DNA of 64,000 nucleotides, from assembly GCA_030435675.1 (NCBI GenBank), contig CM059625.1, positions 4,960,001 through 5,024,000 on the forward strand, read 5' to 3'. This DNA is from Steinernema hermaphroditum (taxonomy: Eukaryota > Nematoda > Chromadorea > Rhabditida > Steinernematidae). The notes below the pieces were generated by a model that was given only the letters and a program-made list of their open reading frames with translations, was not told the DNA's origin and did not search any database. The position numbers and the translations under genes were made by a program. This document shows positions 25,938 through 37,318 of the stretch, one piece after another; the stretch's first letter is position 1; every line of letters starts with the position of its first letter.

Positions 25938-26075
25938 TGCTACCATCTCAACTGCTTGTGTGGCTCATTGCGAACGTGCTTCGTTTGTAAGCGGGCGGTG
26001 CCGGGTTCGGTTCCCCTCGGTGTCATTATTTTGTGTGGGTGTTTTCCCCTTGCTCACGGAAAAACACACACACAA
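25938..26075 (+). repeat. tRNA-derived (SINE-like) sequence
   Basis: TGTGGCTCATTGCGAACGTG resembles a Pol III A box and GGGTTCGGTTCCCC a B box about 45 nt later, with a short anticodon-like stem (GCTT/AAGC) between them. The loop lacks U33 and the acceptor stem does not close, so this is not a working tRNA. A downstream imperfect hairpin (GTGTGGGTGTTTTCC paired with GGAAAAACACACACAC) follows. It is best read as the head of a short interspersed element or a decayed tRNA. Confidence 0.45.
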
Positions 26076-26539
26076 ACAGACCAACGGACCCGTCGGTTCT
26101 CCATTTATATATAGGGGATTCTTTCAAGTGCGGCGAAGTGACAAATGCATTGGTTTCACAGTGGCTTTTCTTTTCAAGAGCTTTACCTTTGGTTTGTAAT
26201 TTTGTCCAAGTAGTAACACCTAACTTTTTTTTCTGCAGGTGACTGTATTGTGAAATAAAGCACGTAAAGCACCTCACGCCAATTAGGCTGGTCAGGGTGC
26301 GAACAAAATTCAAACCTGATCCATGCCGCCCGATTCCATCTGACCCGCGAGAGAAGCCGAAGAATCAACTCCGAAACCCTCGCCACCAGCCGAACCGAAT
26401 ATGGCTTTCCGTTCCGTTCTATGTGCCCAACTACTGCGCTTCGACTGGATTCAGCCTCTTTGACGCCCGCGCCAACTAATGGGATCGCCGCTTCAACTGG
26501 ATATCATGCCCAGTGACGAAGAAGGAAGAGAAGTGACGA

Positions 26540-26625
26540 CTGCGGTGTGATGTTGTTCTTCTTTGTACTTTTTAATGACGCCTTACACGGCGTAAACCGT
26601 CGATTCTTGAGTATAAACTCGGAAA
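26540..26625 (+). repeat. Dispersed repeat, copy 1
   Basis: Shares an 80-90 bp block with 34350-34435: both have CGGTGTGA, then TGTTCTTCTTTGT, then a short hairpin around ACGGC...CCGT and a CGATTC/TGATTC tail. It directly follows the tRNA-like sequence at 25.9 kb and may be part of the same element. Confidence 0.55.
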
Positions 26626-26696
26626 CTAGGAAGGAATTCCATATTATATTCGTTATGGAACCGTCCCAAGCGACTGACGAAGGTCGGGTGGAGGAG

Positions 26697-26906
26697 TGGT
26701 GTAGTGGATAGAGACTCGGATGGAGATAAACTTTCAGGCACCAAAACTGGGAATTCAAAAGAGGCCCACGAAATTGAGAAAATCTGAGTTCATTTCTAAT
26801 GCATTATACTCCCAGGTTACGAACCGACCTCGGCGATTTGAACCCGATATCCTAAAATTGTCAGCTGGGAGCGCTATCTCCATCCGAGTCTCTATCCACA
26901 TTACAT
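26697..26906 (-). repeat. Fold-back tRNA-like element with about 30-bp inverted arms
   Basis: The left arm (GTGTAGTGGATAGAGACTCGG continuing into ATGGAGATA) recurs in reverse complement at about 26874-26906 with one or two mismatches. Reading the minus strand from 26906, the arm resembles a tRNA D-arm/A box, and GGGTTCAAATC (26844-26835) about 45 nt on matches a B box. It appears to be a tRNA-derived SINE with an inverted partner. Confidence 0.6.
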
Positions 26907-27001
26907 CTCACATCGGTGTCTATCAGTTGGAACAATTGTGATAAATTATAAAAATTTATTCAACAGTGAAAGAAATTGATATGTATGAAATGACAGTGAT
27001 A

Positions 27002-30000
27002 CTAGAGTTCCCAGAATCGAGCATAGTTGGTAGGTGAGGCTTGCGCGTTTTGGCATGTAGTGACGCATTGCTTGCAATCTGAAAGTAGGTTGTAGTGTAA
27101 TAACAGGCGCTAAGCACTTACGGCCCTTCGGGGTTCCACACACTGTCTTGATGATGGAGTTGATTTCGCCGATCTTCTCAGGCTGGTGCGTACCAGCCCA
27201 TGGGCAGTGGAACGTGGTATTTTTCGGAATGTAGTGATTCTGGATGCTGCCGCAGAACAGTTCATCCTTAGAACTGAGAGCGTAAACGATCGGGGCTTCA
27301 CTGCATCTGGTCGGTCCTTCGCTATGCCACTGATTAACTTTGTCTGAGAGATGCTGGCAAGCAGTTTTGCTGATTTTACTAGAAGTGAGAAACATTACAC
27401 TCTTGGAGCTTGAACCTCGTGACTTACGCAAATTCGTCACCTACAAACAGAATAAGTTTCGTAGCCCACGTCCGTCCCGGAACTTTGTCGTAGATAAAGT
27501 TCAGAACGCTGCAAGACGGTCAGTTGCATTACAGTTTACCATAACATTCTTTACCTCATGATGTCGTTGGTGGTCGTGCTACTGCCTGCCGGCAGATTGT
27601 TGAGCGTGGCGTTCAGCTTCTTGATGTCAGGCCGGTCGAGGTCGTACTCGACAGTCGGAGTTTTTCCACCATAGCTGATAATTCCAACTTGCTGCCTCTT
27701 AACATCGTTGAAACCTTCGAGGATGTCTAGCGTTTGTTCGATGAGCTAAAGAGTGGTGTATTTTCGATGAGCGCGAATTCTTACAGCAGTCTTGGTTGGA
27801 GACTTGGGATCCATTTCCTGCACAGCGATGACGAGGTCAACAATCGCCTCCGTGCAAAGTTCTAAACATGCGTAGTGAATGTTGTCGGTTAGGGAAACGA
27901 TGGATTGGAATTCAAAAGCTAACCGAACTTACCAATTTCGGGCAGGACGCAAGTGAGGTTCTCGAAGTTATCGTAGATTCCTGTTTTGCTCAGGTCGAAG
28001 TGAGGAGCTTGCTTATTGTATTTCACCACGTGATTGCTCTCAAATAACGTTTTCCAGAAGGCCTGATGCAGAGGCGCAATATCGTAACCGGTCGTTACGT
28101 CAAGACCATAGAATTTGTTGTTCGATTGGTACACAATGTTTCTCAGCTGCAATTCATTGAAATAATTTCTATTATTGTAGTAATATGCTTACTAGAGTCG
28201 CTTGCTTGGCGACGTTCTTCGTATCCGACGGATCAGGGTAGTCCGGTCGGTTCTTAGATGTTTGACTTGCGAAAACGAGCGTAGGCGAGAACGTATCATC
28301 TTTGGCGTAGGAGGCCATGATTTGCGCAGTAACGAATTCCAACGCCCTATGTTATTTTTGACCTCTGTATGATTCCACATTAGCAATAAGCTTACTTAGC
28401 CAGGTATGTTGATCCACCGCTGTTCAATTGCCACACAGTCTTCGTCTTCAGACGGTCCAGGGAGGCAGAGAACGTGGAGTATTTCTCGCGCATCTGGTAG
28501 TAATGGGCGTCGACGGAGTAGCAGATAAGCGAGAAGTCGGTCGAGTTGTCCGTGTCGGCGAATCTGCGTGCGATTTCGTCGAATTCGTTGAGAATCTAAA
28601 ACATTCCGTGAAATCAAATCTGTTACTCCCGAAGAACAATAATTTCCTCGCTCTAATCGAACATAAGAAAGAGCTTACATCATCGCGAGAATCGTCCACC
28701 ATTTCAGTGCACTCCATCACGAAGAACACGCTCTTGCAGTGGTGTTCCACAACGGGGCATGGATACATGTGGGCGATGGCTTCGCTCAACGAAAGCTGCG
28801 GCTGGTTCTTCGAGGGTACACCGTTCAGTGCATCATCGCTGTTGGCATAGACTTGCGCAGCATTGCCAGCCAGCCACTGTAGCATCTTGTTATCGGTTGG
28901 ATTGGTCCATCCGCCGTTAACGCCGTTTGCTCCAACAATGTAGAGCGTTGACGCGTCTCGGAGTGAGTTGGCGACATCTCCCAAAGTGCTGTTAGCTCCT
29001 TTGTTGGGATATCCATCAGTGATGGTGATCACTATGGTCTTCTTGCCCTGGTCAGCTTCTTTCAACATTAGAAGGGTTTCGTTGAAGGGGCTAAATAGTG
29101 CTGGTTGGTAGATTACGGCTTCTAGAAAGGATTACTTGATCAGATTGGTCTTTCCTTGAAGGTAGTCGGAAGTGCACTTATATTCGGCATCGATCTTTGC
29201 TTTGAACGCGGTGGCATCGTTTGCCTCCGCCGATGCAATGTCAACGACAACTTGGGCCTCTTCGTTGAAAGTGATGGCAGCGAGGGAAGTTTTGTCTTTT
29301 CCAATGGTGAATCGTGCGATCAAACTGCTCAGGAACGGTTTAATAACCTGAATTCTGATTATGTAGGCATTGGCATGCTTAGCAAAAGCGTACGGTTGAG
29401 CATTCCTGGTCTGGGATACTGTCCGATCGGTCGATGATGAAGATGATGTTGACATGCTCGCACAGAGTGTCTAAATGATTTTGTTTTACAAATGATTATG
29501 AAATTGCCTTTGCAAAATGGCTGCGAAATTCTATGAAGTAGCTTCATACGTACCCAAGTAAGGGTTGAGCGTAGTTGCCGCCACAGTGGTCGTGGTGGTC
29601 TTAGCTGTCGTTGTGGACGTCGTAGTGGGAGCTTTCGTGGTAGCCGCCTTGGTGGTGCCCTTATTGGCGTTAGTGGTGCCCTTATTGGCGTTAGTGGTGC
29701 CCTTATTGGCGGTAGTGCTGCCGGTATTCTTTGTGGTGGGAGCCGGAGTGGTTGTAGGAGCCGGCGTCGTGGTGGGTGGAGGCGGAGGTCCATTGTTCTT
29801 AGCGTCTACATAGCTCGTTAAAAGTCAGCGAAGCGACAGCTAAACCTACAGTTGCAGACGACTCGTTTCAGGAAAGGACGGATCTCGTCGAGGTTACGAT
29901 ACGAGGTCGGGTAGTCGCCTTCGTAGCCGATGTAGAAGCCAGGTGTTGTGGGAATCGAGACGTCGAGGGGAGCTCGCATGCTGGAGAACGGAGTCGGCAG

Positions 30001-31567
30001 GATGACCGAGAAGAGGATGTTTCCATAGCCATGGACGGTGCCAAAGTCCAGGGTGGTCTTGTCGATGTAGTAGCTGTCACTAAAGGAAATTCGTAGCAAT
30101 ATCCTTCATACTTTCACTTGCCTATGATCGGCAATGACGATGACCATGGTGTTGACGGAGGTACGGTAAGTCCTGGCATTGCCAATCGCCATGATGGCCT
30201 CGTGCAAGGCGAAGGTTCCACTAATCTGAGAAAGAGAAGCAATCTAAAATATTCGTGTATCTCAAGCTACGAATATATGCGATACGTCTGTAAGAACGTT
30301 GTTCAGATCGGCATAGTTGTCAACAAATTCGACATCCTCGTTGAAGGTAACGTTGCGTTCGTCGACTCCAATAACGGCAATTCGGGACTGCTCACCGCCC
30401 AGAGTAAGCTCATGAGCAAAGTTCGTGATTTCCGTTCGGATAGCAGCAAACTTTTCTTCAGGTGTGTCTTCGCTCATAGGATCAACGAGGTCCACAACGA
30501 AGACGATGTCAGTGGCGATGTTGCTGCAAGCGTCAGCGCCTAAAAGATAATGAACAAAACAGTCAGCGCTTCTGAATGTTTAGTGAGCTTACAGTGATAA
30601 ACCGGTGGGGTGGTTGTACAAGGGGGTGCAGGAGGACATACTGTTGAGCCGCCGTTCTTAATAGTCGTGAGAAGTGCATTAGTGGTATGCTTCTGAGACG
30701 ACGGAGACACGGTGGAGGCGGTTGTCACCGGTGAGGTTGTTGTAGTTGTAGTTGTAGTTGTTGTAGTTGCAACAGTGGTCTTGCTACCCGATCCCTTGGT
30801 AGTACTGCCGGTGACCTTTGATATCGTCGTAGGTGGAGCGTAGGTGGATTGCAGTTTGACACTGCACGATGGCAGGCTAGTGGTTCTTCCGTCTAGACTC
30901 TTCGTCTATCCGTTCGATTAGCAGGTCTACTTACCAAACACAGTGAATCCGTCAGCTGGGGCAGCGGCAAGCGAAAGGTCGCGCTTAACGTTCTTGTTAA
31001 GGTAGTTCTGCAAATCGGCCGTATTGATGGACTTTGTGAGTGCGACGAGGATTGTGAGATCCGTTGTGTAATTACTAGATAATATAATGAATTGCGAATA
31101 CGGTAACTCTCTCTCTTACCTACTTCCGTAGTAAAGAATCGGGGAGTACTTCTTTTTCAGCTGTTCTTCCACCTGAAATTCGACAACATTTTTAATCATT
31201 TTGCAGTGCGATTGAAATCTGTCTTTTTAGTGTCTTAGTGGTAGGCGTTCTTAGGACTATATGTAGGAAAATAAGCAGAATTGCTTACAAAGCATTCCAT
31301 AAATATAGCGATTAAAGTTTCAAACTCATCTTTAAAATAAGAATTGGCGTAAATCATTCTCGAACTTACCGTAAGGAAATCGCCGTGAGCGGCATTCTGC
31401 TTTTCGATGAGATAGACGAAAACGTCTTCACTAGTGCACTTTTTCACGACGTCATGGTGGCCCTTGTTCGAGGCGTAGAGCGCGATGAAGACAATGGACA
31501 AGATCAGGAAAATGACGGACGTGATCGCTAGTCCGGATGCAAGGAGTCTCAGTTTCCGCTCCTCCAT
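27002..31567 (-). CDS. Type II membrane protein with four vWA-like domains and Thr-rich linkers
   Basis: Large extracellular adhesion-type protein; function unknown. Roughly 18-20 exons. The start MEERKLRLLASG at 31567 leads into a hydrophobic anchor (SVIFLILSIVFIALYASN) without a cleavage site, so the rest should face outward. A region with KKCTSEDVFVYLIEK precedes a Thr-rich linker (about 30600-30890). vWA1 (about 30540-29850) has DIVFVVDLVDPMS. A second linker (29816-29555) is PTTT-rich with a GTTNANK tandem. vWA2 (29455-28750) has IIFIIDRSDS and VITITDGYP, an intact-looking MIDAS. vWA3 (SVFFVMECTEMVDD) and vWA4 (IVDLVIAVQEMDP) lack DxSxS. The C-terminus is Cys-rich (CKQCVTTCQNAQ). One intron (30121-30080) starts with GC. 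Exon edges are approximate for several introns. Confidence 0.82.
29652..29735 (-). repeat. 21-bp coding tandem repeat (GTTNANK linker)
   Basis: Three near-identical 21-nt units (29652-29672, 29673-29693, 29694-29714) plus a decayed fourth encode GTTNANK repeats in the linker before vWA2. Unit length keeps the frame, so copy number can change without breaking the protein. Confidence 0.9.
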
Positions 31568-31937
31568 GGCCAATAGAGTCTGCTCGTGCTTCACTCAACG
31601 ACAGCCGAATGCACGAGCCACAACGCAACAGTGACTTTATTTCAAGCTGTGTTGGAAGGTTCGCTTATCATTTTAATCTCCTCTAAGCTGGGCGAAAGAA
31701 GAGTCGAGAGGGAGGCGCCGTCTTCTGCGTGCACCGCGACTATTCGATGATAATGATGACTGTACGCTTACTCAGTTTAGTTCCGACCGATTTGATATTG
31801 CATACAAATACACATTTTTGTGCTTTGAGCACGAATTAAAGTTGTTTACTGCAGTGTGCCTTGTATTTATCATCATGGTGACTTCGGGCATTTACACGGC
31901 TGGCTGTGTATTGTATATGACATTCGTCTTCACTGGA
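31568..31937. promoter_or_regulatory. Short 5' region of the vWA gene
   Basis: About 370 bp between the vWA gene start and the 3' end of the Cys-rich locus, both on the minus strand. It must hold the vWA promoter or trans-splice site. No motif stands out. Confidence 0.4.
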
Positions 31938-32279
31938 TCACAGATTTCTCGGATGTCCGCAGTCGTCTTGGCATCTGTGGACACAATCGGATTCATATGA
32001 AGGCTTTTGCACGTAACGTGGTCGGCAACCTTCTACGCAGTCAACCACGCACCTGTTGTTCTTCTTCAGACAGTCTGCCGAACATTGTGGCATGCATAGC
32101 GGTGGACAGCTTATTTGGTCATCCACATTATCTGCGAAAGGACCGGAAAATGGATATCGAAAAGACCCTCTTTGCTGCGGGTACGATGGTTCTGATAACG
32201 CATTCTCGACGCATACTGTGATGCACGTTGCTTCACATTGGTTATTGCATTGAATTGTGGATTCTGAAATATTGCACAA
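31938..32279 (-). CDS. Second Cys-rich CxxxC exon or small gene
   Basis: An open frame downstream of the previous gene, on the same strand, with the same spacing: CNNQCEATCITVC, CPPLCMPQCSADC, CVVDCVEGC, CVHRCQDDC, stop at 31938. A TATTTCAG acceptor sits at its upstream edge (about 32267). It could be an alternative 3' exon of the upstream gene, a downstream trans-spliced cistron (about 90 bp after a poly(A) signal), or a decayed duplicate. After the acceptor the first ATGs are out of frame, which argues against a free-standing trans-spliced gene. Confidence 0.5.
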   Translation of the reverse strand: MCNISESTIQCNNQCEATCITVCVENALSEPSYPQQRGSFRYPFSGPFADNVDDQISCPPLCMPQCSADCLKKNNRCVVDCVEGCRPRYVQKPSYESDCVHRCQDDCGHPRNL

Positions 32280-32378
32280 TATGAATTGTAGCAGTTTTGT
32301 GACTTAGGAACGACACATCATTTTCGATCTTTTTTGTCATCATGACAGTGGGTTTGTCTTTTATTTGCCTTTGAGTTC

Positions 32379-33068
32379 CTATTCCACCTCCGGCTTGGAC
32401 AGAGCATCGCTGTCATTCTGCAAATACCAAATGTATCGAAACTTAAGATTTTAGGTTGGAATTATATGGAATGTTTGCATAATATTAACTATATGTGACT
32501 GTGGACTTGAGGTGTTGGGAGTATTCATCCACTCTTTGGTGAACCCTTTGAACTCCGCTGGTTGCAACTTACCACACGCATAGTCACATTTCTGACGACA
32601 GTGTCCGGGGCAGTCCGATTTCTGCAGTCCCGACTCGAGAACTATCTTCACAACGGATGTAGGAACGGGTTCCATGATGTCATTACGGTACCCTCCATTC
32701 GATGGCCCTTGGAATCCAGTGGGCATCGGCGCCATCATCTCCTGTACCCTCTGCATGCAGACCGGATTACATTCCGGTTGACACATTGGAATGCACACGG
32801 GGAAAACCATCGGTGGACAGGCATGTGCACAGCTACCTTGGCACTGTGACATGCACATATGCATCGGGAACATATGTGGACCATTGAAGGTACAAACACC
32901 GAGGCACTCGTTCATACACACATTGCCGCACTGTTCTGCAAAGGGATCCCGCATTTGGGGACACCGTGGACACCGCGACCTCATTTCATTTTGAACACGG
33001 CAGTGGCATCGCCTCGAAGGGTGGTTGCTCGTGAGGCACTTGCAATTGGCCTTCCTCTGACATACCAC
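32379..33068 (-). CDS. Cys-rich CxxxC-repeat protein, 5' end missing
   Basis: Not recognised by name. One long exon (33068 to about 32482) opens after a CATTGTAG acceptor and encodes many Cys in CxxxC spacing: QCGNVCMNECLGVC, MCMSQCQGSCAHAC, VCIPMCQPECNPVC, then CPGHCRQKCDYAC. A Met/Pro-rich stretch lies in the middle. Splicing the HI|GTTAATATT donor to the acceptor near 32420 gives a short last exon ending NDSDALSKPEVE and a stop at 32379, with AATAAA on the minus strand just beyond. The first exon, which should carry a signal peptide, was not found in 33069-33300. The product is probably a secreted disulfide-rich protein. Confidence 0.7.
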
Positions 33069-34733
33069 CTACAATGATCAGATTATGAAATACATTTCCT
33101 ATTTTTGCTGATATGTGTTCGTCATTGATAAGTAGCTGAGTTTAGTTCCCACCTTATCTTGTCACAGGTTCCATTGGTCGAGAATTGGCGTCTCGTTAAG
33201 CGGATTAAATACGTGAGCGCAGAGTATTATTAATTTATCAACACGGTCGCCGCTGGCAGCAGAACACGATGGGAAGTTTTACGGAAGAACCGTACACAGG
33301 GCGCGGTCCACATCGATGCAAGGATAACATCAACATTGGACCGATAGGAATGCGAACAAAAAAAGAAGTATGTTAGCGAAACGATGGAGCAAGATTACAT
33401 CGGCGCCCGTCAGTGTTCTGGGACCACACATTGATTCTTTTGGGATCAGAAGGTGAGACTTGCCGGTTCTCTTTTGCGGGAAGATACTGTGGAAACGGTA
33501 ACTCGCGCCTTCCAAGTATCGTTTATTGGTTTTGTAATGCAATATTACACTTTTTTTTCGAAAAAAAGAACTATGCGAAACTTTGGTTCAGCTTTATTGT
33601 GAACAAACCTGATATTGTAGTAGACTGAATACAGCAAAAGTTGTAAATAAGGTCTTGCGATCAAACATCTGTTCAATAGGGATAATAGTGGGAATGTCTT
33701 GGGTGGCGAGACTTATATGGTTTTTTGAATGAATGGACACAACCTGACCATCAACATGTTTGTTTAGTTTGGATGCTGCTTGAATTGTTGAAGTAGGTGT
33801 TGTTCAAAGTGAACTTGAAAAACCATCTTGGTTAGTGCCATCGCATACACAATTTTAGTGCTTTTCTTTGCTGTGCAAAGAAGATGCTGGTAATTAACCA
33901 CCAAGGTCCAGTCAACCGCTTCTCAGGAGCATCATTTTCCTATTTTGATTTTTCAGCGGAGAACACTTGGTAGCCGAAAGATTCACTTCATTTTTAGCTT
34001 TCCTTTCTACTTTTAGTCGCCAGTGTCTTCCATTGAATGCTCTTCATGTGAGACAAGGAACACTTTCGTGGGTCTAATTTGTTAGCATAATGACAAAACT
34101 GGCAGAACCAAGCGAGAAGTATGGTTCTCCAGCAGCGGTTGGACATTGTGGGATCCGCTTAATGTAAATTAACGATTCGGAATAAAAGTTAACTTAAGTT
34201 ATTGCCAAAACGGAGAATAATGTGTGTGTCCATGGCGCTCCACCATGGCGCTGTGCTCCACCGACGCGCCATTTCCGGAATCAGCTCTTCACGACTTCGA
34301 TTCGTGCATTCTATTCGTATTCGTCTGCTCCACCGAAATCAGAAGAAAATCAGCGACCACGGTGTGACTATGTTCTTCTTTGTGCATATATGAGACGTCC
34401 TGCACGGCGAAAGCCGTTGATTCGGGAAGATAAATCGTGTAAATCGTCCATGACGCTTACAAGAATATCTTTTATTTCGTTCACTTGCTCACTGTTTTTT
34501 AATTAAAATGTGATTGGTTTTTTATTGAAGGTGGCAGCGAGATAATATTCTCGAATCGATCCTCAGCTGCGACCATGGATATGATCACTTTGTTCTGTCT
34601 GCGCTTTCTATCGACGTGAGAGTGAATAGTTTGCGACGTAGACATGACTTCGAAGCATTTATTCATAATTAGGTGTCAATATTTACATACATCTTCAGCA
34701 TAAGTGGATATAGTTATATATATAGTTAAAAGA
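33069..34733. other. Intergenic, holds repeat copy 2
   Basis: About 1.7 kb without a supportable gene. It may contain the missing first exon of the Cys-rich gene. The repeat at 34350-34435 is the only recognisable structure. Confidence 0.4.
34350..34435 (+). repeat. Dispersed repeat, copy 2
   Basis: Diverged second copy of the 26540-26625 block. Its hairpin is a perfect 5-bp stem ACGGC/GCCGT closed by a GAAA tetraloop. Confidence 0.55.
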
Positions 34734-35009
34734 TCAGTTCTTCTTGAAACTGCGGTATTTGACGCTTCGCTTTCCGTACATACCGCCATAGCCTCCATAG
34801 CCATAACCACCTCCGCAGCACATTCCCATTCCGTATCCACCGTATCCACCCATACCCATCATACCGTAACCGCCTAGACCGTATCCTCCCATTCCATATC
34901 CACCCATGCCATATCCACCGTACATGCCTCCCCAGCCGCCGAGGAACTGAGCGGAGCTGGTGGCGCTCAAGATGGCGATAAGAACAAAAGTGATCAACGA
35001 TGACTGCAT
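34734..35009 (-). CDS. Gly/Tyr-rich NLP-like secreted peptide precursor
   Basis: Short single-exon gene of 91 aa. The signal peptide (MQSSLITFVLIAILSATSSA) is followed by mature QFLGGWGGMYGG and about ten GGYG/MGGYG repeats, one CC pair (MGMCCGGGYG), and a terminal YGGMYGKRSVKY. The GKR would allow cleavage with C-terminal amidation of Tyr. This resembles the YGGW/YGGY group of C. elegans NLP peptides (nlp-24 to nlp-33), several of which are epidermal antimicrobial peptides induced by fungal infection. The start is the ATG at 35009, 8 nt after a TTTTTCAG acceptor, probably a spliced-leader site. A glycine-rich cuticle or eggshell protein is the main alternative. Confidence 0.85.
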   Translation of the reverse strand: MQSSLITFVLIAILSATSSAQFLGGWGGMYGGYGMGGYGMGGYGLGGYGMMGMGGYGGYGMGMCCGGGYGYGGYGGMYGKRSVKYRSFKKN

Positions 35010-37318
35010 AGTGAACACTGAAAAAGGAAAATAGAAAAGTGATCTGTGAGATACATAAGTGAATACATTGATGAGAGTTGTTTGAAACGAAGATGCAAGA
35101 GATGAACTGCGAGTTGATGTATCGGGAGAGAAGCTTTTATATGTCGGGCCGCATTGTGCTCTTCCATCAATGGTCGTTGAGTGAGACTATGCGTTCAACT
35201 TGGTCCGGTTTGTTGCGTGCGACTTTGGGTACACATCGCAAGTGCGCCGTGACAATGGCCTCTGATTTGCTTTGACAAAAAAAAACTGTTTTTGTCCTCT
35301 TCTATCATTGCGCATTGTGCGTTCGTACAGTTTGTTGATGATGGGCGCGCGACCCCCAAATTACGAGAATGTAACTGAAAAAATCACTTAGTGTCCGACG
35401 TTTTGTACTAGACGCGAGATGCTCGGAACACTTGTGTCTACTACCTGTGCTCTTAACCTTCTACAGTACCTGAGGAGGGAGCTGACGCCCTGGCAGGAAA
35501 AGCAAGCTTGGACCAGACATTCCAAAGATGTAAACATTGAGCGAAATGTGCCAGGAAGGAATTGCTAAAATCATGCGCGACACAATATATTTGAGCTATT
35601 GAGAGTAGGAGAGCGCAGTGAGACCCAGATCATTTGTTCACATATGTTATCTTTCGGCTTCCCTCCAACTGTCGCATAAGGCACATTTGCAGAAGATCGC
35701 GGAGCCTGGCTATAAAGAGAGTCTACCATTACCAGTCTACCAGTTTACCTTTAGACAAGCATGTCGGTAAATGCAGCTAGTGCAGTTTTGTTCTGTAATA
35801 CGCTGCCGTTTTTCGCGAAATATACATTCGACTTTTTGGACCAAACGCCGCGAACAACGATTAGTTGTTTGTCAGCCGCAGCGTTAATAAACAATTGGAT
35901 TCGTTTGAAATTTTACACTTTAATTGTTTACAGACGTTCCGAAAATAGAACCACGCTGGCTTTTTAACGCCTTTTTTCATGCTCGAAAAAAGTCGTAATC
36001 TTTGGAGGACCGCTTCAACCGAACCCACGTTGCCCTGAACCTAGTCTAATAAGGGAAAGGCTGTAATGTTCTACGCAGATTTTGATGAGACTCAGTGTGT
36101 AGGCTGTGATATCAGTGGCTGTTCCTAGCCTGCTGACGCGTATAGACTGAGCAAGGCTCATATATAAAGAAGTTGCTATTGGTTTAGTTTTAATTAAACG
36201 AGAGGTGTTTACTGTGACGGAATACTTCGGAAGGGATGAGAAAACGAGAAAAACCGGAAGGAATCTAACGCCAGAGGCCCATTCTGGGAGCATAACTCTT
36301 TGTTAAAGACACCGACTAGCAGCCGTCCAATTCATGTCCTGAATTACAACGTTGCAAAACTTCGAGTTGCATTTGCGTTTGTCCTTGCTGCGGGTGACAG
36401 CCGAAATAGTTTGAGAGAGTATCTTGCACAACCTTAAGCCATGTTTGATTGAAATCTGCGTAGTATTTGTTTGTCATACCATTTTAAGCTAAAATTGGTT
36501 CAGTGAATAGCGATCAACAAATTTTTCAAAGAGAGCACAATATTCTTGTATAGTGGCCACCCTGCAAAGACTTCTTGTATTAACTAAATCCGAGATTCGA
36601 AGCGTATTCAAGCGTTAACGGCCTTCTTCTTTTGTTTCCATCCCGTATTGAACAGTATTTAATACTTGAAACGTTTGAATATGCTTCATGTCACTTGGCA
36701 TCATTTGGTTAATACAAAAGGGATATTTATCACTCCCGCATCTTGTAATCTTGAAAATTATGCGAGAGTTGAACTTGGCAAAGTTCGGGAAATGGATCTT
36801 GTCTTGATTGCAAAGCCGCTCAATTGACCCGCTCAATTGAACCGCTCAATATCGGTAATTTGGGGAAGTTCGTCTTCATGTCTCCAAGAAGGTAACCCCT
36901 GTTTTAAGGCTTATGCACAACGTGTTATATGTATGTCTTTTATTAGATATATTCATTTTTGAAGTGGGTCAAAAGGGGAGTTTGTACAAATCGGCAGTCG
37001 AGCGACATATCGAATATAACTCTTGAATCAAAAAAAAAAAGAATATGGTACATTTGCAATAGGAGAAAAGATGAAATCATCACCGGTATCTACAATGATA
37101 AGTCTGCGACACAAATGCCCATCGCGGCGACAGATCAGAGAGAAGGAAACGCGAAGTGTTGAGGGGGGGGGCAGGAAGGCACGGAAACAAGAGACGAAGG
37201 AAGAAGGATACATGGAACTGATAGTGCCCTCATTGTGAGGTTATATTCCTGAGAACAATTGGATGGAGTGTTACAGGTTCGGTTATGGATATTGTCATCT
37301 AGAAGTTGCTGCGTCCGC
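35010..37318. other. Intergenic, no gene seen
   Basis: About 2.3 kb between two minus-strand genes. A 9-G run occurs at 37163-37171, within the probable 3' UTR side of the Ras gene. Other open frames are short and unsupported. Confidence 0.45.

Noticed and set aside
25938..26024. Functional tRNA gene
   Set aside because: The acceptor stem does not close and the anticodon loop lacks U33; treated as a tRNA-derived repeat.
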